A stretch of 7,452 nucleotides of DNA from Thermococcus sp. (GTDB lineage Archaea > Methanobacteriota_B > Thermococci > Thermococcales > Thermococcaceae), in contig NZ_JAMONU010000159.1 in assembly GCF_027066465.1 (NCBI RefSeq), positions 1-7,452 on the forward strand. Reading direction: 5' to 3'. The translations under genes and the position numbers were made by a program. Position 1 is the first letter of the stretch. Each line of letters opens with the position of its first letter. Below, piece after piece: positions 4,602-7,452 of this stretch. The notes beneath the pieces are model-generated. The model had not been told where the DNA came from. It ran no database searches and saw only the letters and a program-made list of their open reading frames with translations.

Positions 4602-5054
4602 ATGGCGACTGTCTATGACGTTCCCGGTGACCTGCTCGTCGAGAGGGTCGCCCAGAAGCTCAAGGAGATAGAGGAGATAAAGCCCCCCGAGTGGGCGCCC
4701 TTTGTGAAGACCGGAAGGCACAAGGAAAGACTGCCGGAGCAGGAGGACTGGTGGTACTACCGCGTTGCCAGCATACTGAGAAAGGTTTACATCGACGGTC
4801 CCGTCGGAATCGAGAGACTTCGCACTTGGTACGGCGGCAGGAAGAACCGCGGGCACGCCCCGGAGCACTTCTACAAGGCTGGAGGGAGCATAATCAGGAA
4901 GGCCCTTCAGCAGCTCGAAAAAGCGGGCTTCGTCCAGAAGGTTCCAGGGGAGGGAAGGGTTGTAACCCCGAAGGGTCAGAGCTTCCTCGACAAGATTGCC
5001 ACCGAGCTTAAGAAGGAGCTTGAGGAGCAGATTCCTGAACTCAGGAAGTACTGA
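4602..5054 (+). CDS. rps19e: 30S ribosomal protein eS19 (S19e)
   Basis: The 150-residue protein has the full eS19 length and signature. The N-terminus is TVYDVPGDLLVERVAQKLKE, followed by PPEWAPFVKTGRHKERLPE, DWWYYRVASILRKVYIDGPVGIERLR, the YGGRKNRGHAPEHFYKAGGSIIRKALQQLEKAG(F/L) core and a winged-helix-like GRVVTPKGQSFLDKIA end. eS19 belongs to the head of the small subunit and is shared by archaea and eukaryotes, where it is needed for 30S/40S maturation. The ATG has a GGGGAGGG ribosome-binding site within the last codons of yhbY. A pyrimidine-rich tract follows the stop, then a new promoter. No oddities are seen. Confidence 0.97.
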   Translation: MATVYDVPGDLLVERVAQKLKEIEEIKPPEWAPFVKTGRHKERLPEQEDWWYYRVASILRKVYIDGPVGIERLRTWYGGRKNRGHAPEHFYKAGGSIIRKALQQLEKAGFVQKVPGEGRVVTPKGQSFLDKIATELKKELEEQIPELRKY

Positions 5055-5055
5055 A

Positions 5056-5069
5056 TTCTCTTCTTTTCC
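5056..5069 (+). terminator. Pyrimidine/T-rich tract after rps19e
   Basis: TTCTCTTCTTTTCC begins one base after the stop codon and closely resembles the tract after the surface-protein gene at 1302-1317. It is a likely archaeal-type terminator, positioned before the TATA box of the next gene. Confidence 0.45.
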
Positions 5070-5086
5070 CACACTTGACCCAATAC

Positions 5087-5095
5087 ATTTTTAAC
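5087..5095 (+). promoter_or_regulatory. TATA box of the PDCD5-family gene
   Basis: ATTTTTAAC lies about 38 bases before the ATG at 5129. A predicted start site near 5117 would place the GGAGGTGG ribosome-binding site (5117-5124) almost at the mRNA 5' end. Confidence 0.6.
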
Positions 5096-5128
5096 TTCCG
5101 GTTCTGAGCGTGAATCGGAGGTGGAGGC

Positions 5129-5467
5129 ATGGCGGAAGACATTGAGGAAATTAGAAGGCGCAAGCTCATGGAGCTTCAGAAGAAATACCTTGAGCAGCAG
5201 AAGGCTCAGGAGGAGGCGTTGAGAAGGGAGATGGAGCTCCAGGCTCAGCTTGAGGCAATCATGAGGAAGATTCTGACTCCCGAGGCGAGGGAGAGGCTCG
5301 GTCGCGTTAAGCTCGTTAAGCCGGAGCTCGCGAGACAGGTTGAGCTCGTCCTCGCTCAGCTTTACCAGGCAGGCCAGATAAGGGAGCCGATAGACGACGC
5401 CAAACTGAAGAGGATTCTGGCTCAGATTGATGAAAGAACGAGAAGGGAGTTCCGGATTAAGTGGTAA
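5129..5467 (+). CDS. PDCD5/TFAR19-family DNA-binding protein
   Basis: The 112-residue product matches the archaeal PDCD5 family. A long charged N-terminal helix (about residues 1-45, rich in Glu, Gln and Lys, coiled-coil-like) is followed by a three-helix core containing the signature LTPEARERLGRVKLVKPELARQVE (about 49-72), then IDDAKLKRILAQI and an RREFRIKW end. Archaeal members are small basic proteins usually annotated as DNA-binding; the eukaryotic PDCD5 relative is linked to apoptosis and chaperonin binding. The archaeal role is not settled. The start is supported by GGAGGTGG at 5117-5124, a promoter and the family N-terminus. It follows rps19e, a conserved archaeal neighbourhood, though here with a promoter of its own. 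Confidence 0.93.
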   Translation: MAEDIEEIRRRKLMELQKKYLEQQKAQEEALRREMELQAQLEAIMRKILTPEARERLGRVKLVKPELARQVELVLAQLYQAGQIREPIDDAKLKRILAQIDERTRREFRIKW

Positions 5468-5481
5468 CGGACGGTGCATTG

Positions 5482-5775
5482 ATGGACGCGCGGGAGATAG
5501 TGAAGATTCTCAACGAAAAGGGAGAGGTCAGTCTCGACACCTGGAGGGTCGTCTCGGTAAGGAAGAATGAAGACGGCACCGCCGATGTTCTCTACAGGAA
5601 CAGGCACGTGGGTAGTGAGGAGAATCCCGTCTTCCTATGGGTGTATGCGAACGTTGTGGAGGAGGACTGGGACGTTAGAGTTCTGGAGAGGATAACCTTC
5701 CAGAAAGAAGACCTCCTGTGGCTGTTAAAGCACGTCTTCCCCAAAGTTAAGGTTTATAAGGGGCTTGCAAGATAG
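5482..5775 (+). CDS. Conserved-looking small protein of unknown function
   Basis: I do not recognise this 97-residue product. It starts MDAREIVKILNEKGEVSLDT, with a short helix then a turn, followed by beta-rich segments (RVVSVRKNEDGTADVLYRNR and FLWVYANVVEEDWDV), and ends with an amphipathic helix DLLWLLKHVFPKVKVYKG. It is acidic to neutral, with five tryptophans or more and no cysteine, signal peptide or membrane segment, so it looks like a compact cytosolic protein. The frame is open back to a GTG at 5461 inside the PDCD5 gene, but GGTG at 5473-5476 with a five-base spacer supports the ATG at 5482, 14 bases after the PDCD5 stop. It is probably co-transcribed with PDCD5, and its end carries the likely TFB promoter. 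Codon use looks like its neighbours, so it is a real gene. Function is unknown. Confidence 0.75.
   Translation: MDAREIVKILNEKGEVSLDTWRVVSVRKNEDGTADVLYRNRHVGSEENPVFLWVYANVVEEDWDVRVLERITFQKEDLLWLLKHVFPKVKVYKGLAR
5753..5760 (+). promoter_or_regulatory. TATA box of tfb inside the upstream gene
   Basis: TTTATAAG, preceded by AAAGTTAAGG, lies about 41 bases before the GTG start at 5798 and within the last codons of the preceding gene. Spacing matches the other promoters in the window and gives a leader of about 15 bases. Confidence 0.5.
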
Positions 5776-5786
5776 CCCGGCGGCCG

Positions 5787-5792
5787 GGGGTG
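5787..5792 (+). promoter_or_regulatory. Shine-Dalgarno site that sets the GTG start of tfb
   Basis: GGGGTG with a five-base spacer precedes the GTG at 5798. The frame is open farther back to a TTG at 5765, but that would overlap the preceding gene and add a Gly/Pro-rich stretch foreign to TFB. Confidence 0.6.
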
Positions 5793-5797
5793 TTTGG

Positions 5798-6697
5798 GTG
5801 AGCGGGAAGAGAGTGTGTCCCGTGTGTGGGTCAACCGAGTTTATATACGACCCCAGCAGGGGCGAGATAGTCTGTAAGGTTTGCGGTTACGTTATTGAGG
5901 AGAACGTTGTCGATGAGGGTCCAGAGTGGAGGGCATTCGACCCCAGCCAGAGGGAGAAGAGGGCGCGCGTTGGAGCGCCGGAGAGCATACTCCTCCACGA
6001 CAAGGGCCTCTCGACCGACATAGGGATAGACCGCTCCCTCACCGGTTTGATGAGGGAGAAGATGTACCGCCTCAGGAAGTGGCAGTCCCGCCTAAGGGTC
6101 AGCGATGCGGCCGAGAGGAATTTGGCTTTCGCGCTGAGCGAGCTCGACAGGATAGCGAGCCAGCTCAAGCTCCCGAGACACGTGGAGGAAGAGGCGGCGA
6201 GGCTCTACAGGGAAGCCGTGAAAAAGGGCCTCATAAGGGGCCGCTCCATCGAAGCGGTTATAGCGGCCTGCGTTTATGCGGCCTGCCGGCTTTTGAAGGT
6301 CCCCAGAACGCTCGACGAGATAGCGGACATATCGCGCGTTGACAAGAAGGAAATCGGAAGGAGCTTCCGCTTCATAGCGAGGCACCTCAACTTAACTCCA
6401 AAGAAGCTCTTCGTTAAACCGACCGACTACGTGAACAAGTTTGCCGACGAGCTCGAGCTTAGCGAGAAGGTCAGGAGAAGGGCGATTCAGATACTTGAGG
6501 AGGCCTACAGGAGGGGGCTCACGAGCGGAAAAAGCCCGGCTGGGTTGGTCGCGGCGGCCCTCTACATAGCGGGTCTGCTTGAGGGGGAGAAAAGAACTCA
6601 GAGGGAAGTTGCAGAGGTCGCGCGCGTTACCGAGGTGACCGTCAGGAACCGCTACAAGGAGCTCGTTGACAAGCTGAACCTCAAGGTTCCGATGTAG
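5798..6697 (+). CDS. tfb: Transcription initiation factor B (TFB, archaeal TFIIB)
   Basis: The 299-residue protein is full length and starts with GTG. The N-terminal zinc ribbon has cysteines at 7, 10, 26 and 29, which contacts RNA polymerase. The B-reader/B-finger region follows with GPEWRAFDPSQREKRARVGAP (about 41-61) and DKGLSTDIGIDRSLTG. Two cyclin-like repeats (about 105-200 and 205-297) bind TBP and DNA, and the second has the helix-turn-helix TQREVAEVARVTEVTVRNRY that recognises the BRE. It recruits RNA polymerase to TBP-TATA complexes. From memory the sequence is very close to Pyrococcus/Thermococcus TFB1, and in T. kodakarensis the main tfb also lies next to fen1. Other TFB paralogues exist in the order; the complete zinc ribbon and this location favour the housekeeping copy. 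Confidence 0.97.
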   Translation: MSGKRVCPVCGSTEFIYDPSRGEIVCKVCGYVIEENVVDEGPEWRAFDPSQREKRARVGAPESILLHDKGLSTDIGIDRSLTGLMREKMYRLRKWQSRLRVSDAAERNLAFALSELDRIASQLKLPRHVEEEAARLYREAVKKGLIRGRSIEAVIAACVYAACRLLKVPRTLDEIADISRVDKKEIGRSFRFIARHLNLTPKKLFVKPTDYVNKFADELELSEKVRRRAIQILEEAYRRGLTSGKSPAGLVAAALYIAGLLEGEKRTQREVAEVARVTEVTVRNRYKELVDKLNLKVPM

Positions 6698-7452
6698 TCA
6701 TCTCCTGAACCAGCTTTCGAGGGTTCTCTGTCTTCCTGCCTTTACGGTCTTTTTAAGCCTTTCGAGGCCGTTTTTAACGCGCTCCTCGCTGAAGTCGTGC
6801 TCGTCGCAGAGGAACCGAAGGATTCCCTCCTCGTCGGGCTCGCGCCACTTCAGCTCGTAGTCGTCCGTGACAGGTGGATTCAGGAAGAACTCCTTTATCG
6901 CGTACAAATCAACGTCACTCATCTTCTGATACTTCTTCAGGGGGTCCTTTACACTCTTGACTATTGTTAGAGCTTTTTTTGGTCCAATTCCCTTGATTCC
7001 GCCCGGGTTGTAGTCCGTTCCAACGAGGATTGCCAGCTCGATTAGCTTCTCCCTGTCTATGCCGAGCTCCTTGAGAACCTCCTCAAGGATTATAAGCTCG
7101 GGCTTAACCTCGACGTAGACGTTCTTCCCGGGGAGCTTCCTCCTCCCGGTTATCGTGAGGTTCCTGACGAGCCTCGGTGCTCCAAAGAGAAGGCTGTCAT
7201 AGTCCTGGCTCGCCGAGGCGTAGACGTCGCCCTTCTTGGCCATATATGCAGCTTGGGCCTCACCCTCGCTTGGGGCCTGAACTACGGGAACCCCCATTAG
7301 CTGGAGCAGCTTCTTGGCGTCCTCTATGAGGGTTTCGTTCAGCTTGGTTGCCCTCATCGCGTACTTCTTGGCCTCCTCGATGTCCCCCCTTTCAAGGGCC
7401 TCGTGCCACTTCTCCTCGGCTTCTTCCCTCGCTTCGCGCCTTCTCTCTAACT
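6698..7452 (-). CDS. fen: Flap endonuclease 1 (FEN1), N-terminus outside window
   Basis: The last 250 residues are present, of about 340 in the family, so the N-domain and its first metal-binding Asp residues are cut off at the window edge. The visible part begins in the helical arch (ERRREAREEAEEKWHEALER). It then has the catalytic APSEGEAQAAY and ASQDYDSLLFG acidic motifs, GTDYNPGG, the helix-hairpin-helix/H2TH-type GIKGIGPKKALTIV, and the C-terminal PCNA-binding PIP box QRTLESWF (6707-6730). FEN1 removes 5' flaps during Okazaki-fragment maturation and base excision repair, held by PCNA. The frame is open through the edge, so the ATG at 7357 is internal. Its stop directly abuts the stop of tfb, with no base between them. 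No damage is seen in the visible part. Confidence 0.97.
   Translation of the reverse strand, partial: LERRREAREEAEEKWHEALERGDIEEAKKYAMRATKLNETLIEDAKKLLQLMGVPVVQAPSEGEAQAAYMAKKGDVYASASQDYDSLLFGAPRLVRNLTITGRRKLPGKNVYVEVKPELIILEEVLKELGIDREKLIELAILVGTDYNPGGIKGIGPKKALTIVKSVKDPLKKYQKMSDVDLYAIKEFFLNPPVTDDYELKWREPDEEGILRFLCDEHDFSEERVKNGLERLKKTVKAGRQRTLESWFRR

Noticed and set aside
4491..5072. Open frame of 193 codons on the minus strand across yhbY and rps19e
   Set aside because: It spans two clearly identified plus-strand genes and shows only the low-complexity Leu/Pro/Ser composition typical of shadows.
5840..5847. TTTATATA near the 5' end of tfb as a promoter
   Set aside because: It encodes conserved residues FIY of the zinc ribbon and no start codon for a downstream gene lies at suitable distance.
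7355..7357. ATG at 7357 as the start of the minus-strand nuclease
   Set aside because: FEN1 homology continues upstream through the helical arch to the window edge; this is an internal Met.

Overview
The window reads as chromosomal DNA from a hyperthermophilic archaeon of the order Thermococcales. The fairly high GC content suggests Thermococcus rather than Pyrococcus (inference by eye). The supporting signs are archaeal/eukaryal-type ribosomal proteins (eL39, eL31, eL20/LX, eS19), aIF6, TFB and FEN1, TATA boxes about 35-50 bases ahead of start codons, strong GGTGA-type Shine-Dalgarno sites, and a C-terminal CGP-CTERM anchor, which is known from Thermococcaceae. Genes are densely packed and the only stretches without a gene are under 80 bases.

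Layout. (1) Positions 1-1301 hold the 3' part of a large, sequon-rich, surface-anchored protein with an internal duplication and a CGP-CTERM tail. (2) Positions 1320-2808 hold a translation block: rpl39e, rpl31e, aIF6 and rplX, with near-identical promoter elements ahead of rpl39e and rplX. (3) On the minus strand, 2792-3409 is a small cysteine-free PP-loop ATPase whose 3' end overlaps rplX by 17 bases. (4) Divergent from it, 3489-4132 is a VapBC-type toxin-antitoxin pair (AbrB-fold antitoxin and PIN-domain RNase) with ATGA stop/start overlap. (5) Positions 4191-5054 hold a CRM/YhbY RNA-binding protein and ribosomal protein eS19. (6) Positions 5129-6697 hold a PDCD5-family protein, an unrecognised 97-residue protein and the general transcription factor TFB. 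(7) On the minus strand, 6698-7452 is flap endonuclease FEN1, which lacks its N-terminus at the window edge; its stop codon abuts that of TFB.

The main theme is information processing: 50S tunnel and surface proteins with the 50S anti-association factor aIF6, then a ribosome-associated RNA-binding protein with a 30S protein, then TFB, then a replication/repair nuclease. As I remember archaeal gene order, eS19-PDCD5 and eL39-eL31-aIF6-LX often form one superoperon. Here the two halves are in the reverse order and separated by a PP-loop gene and a toxin-antitoxin module. I see no tRNA, rRNA, CRISPR array, insertion sequence or prophage. No clearly new multi-gene system is visible. The least-explained items are the duplicated surface protein, the orphan PP-loop protein, and the 97-residue protein between PDCD5 and TFB.
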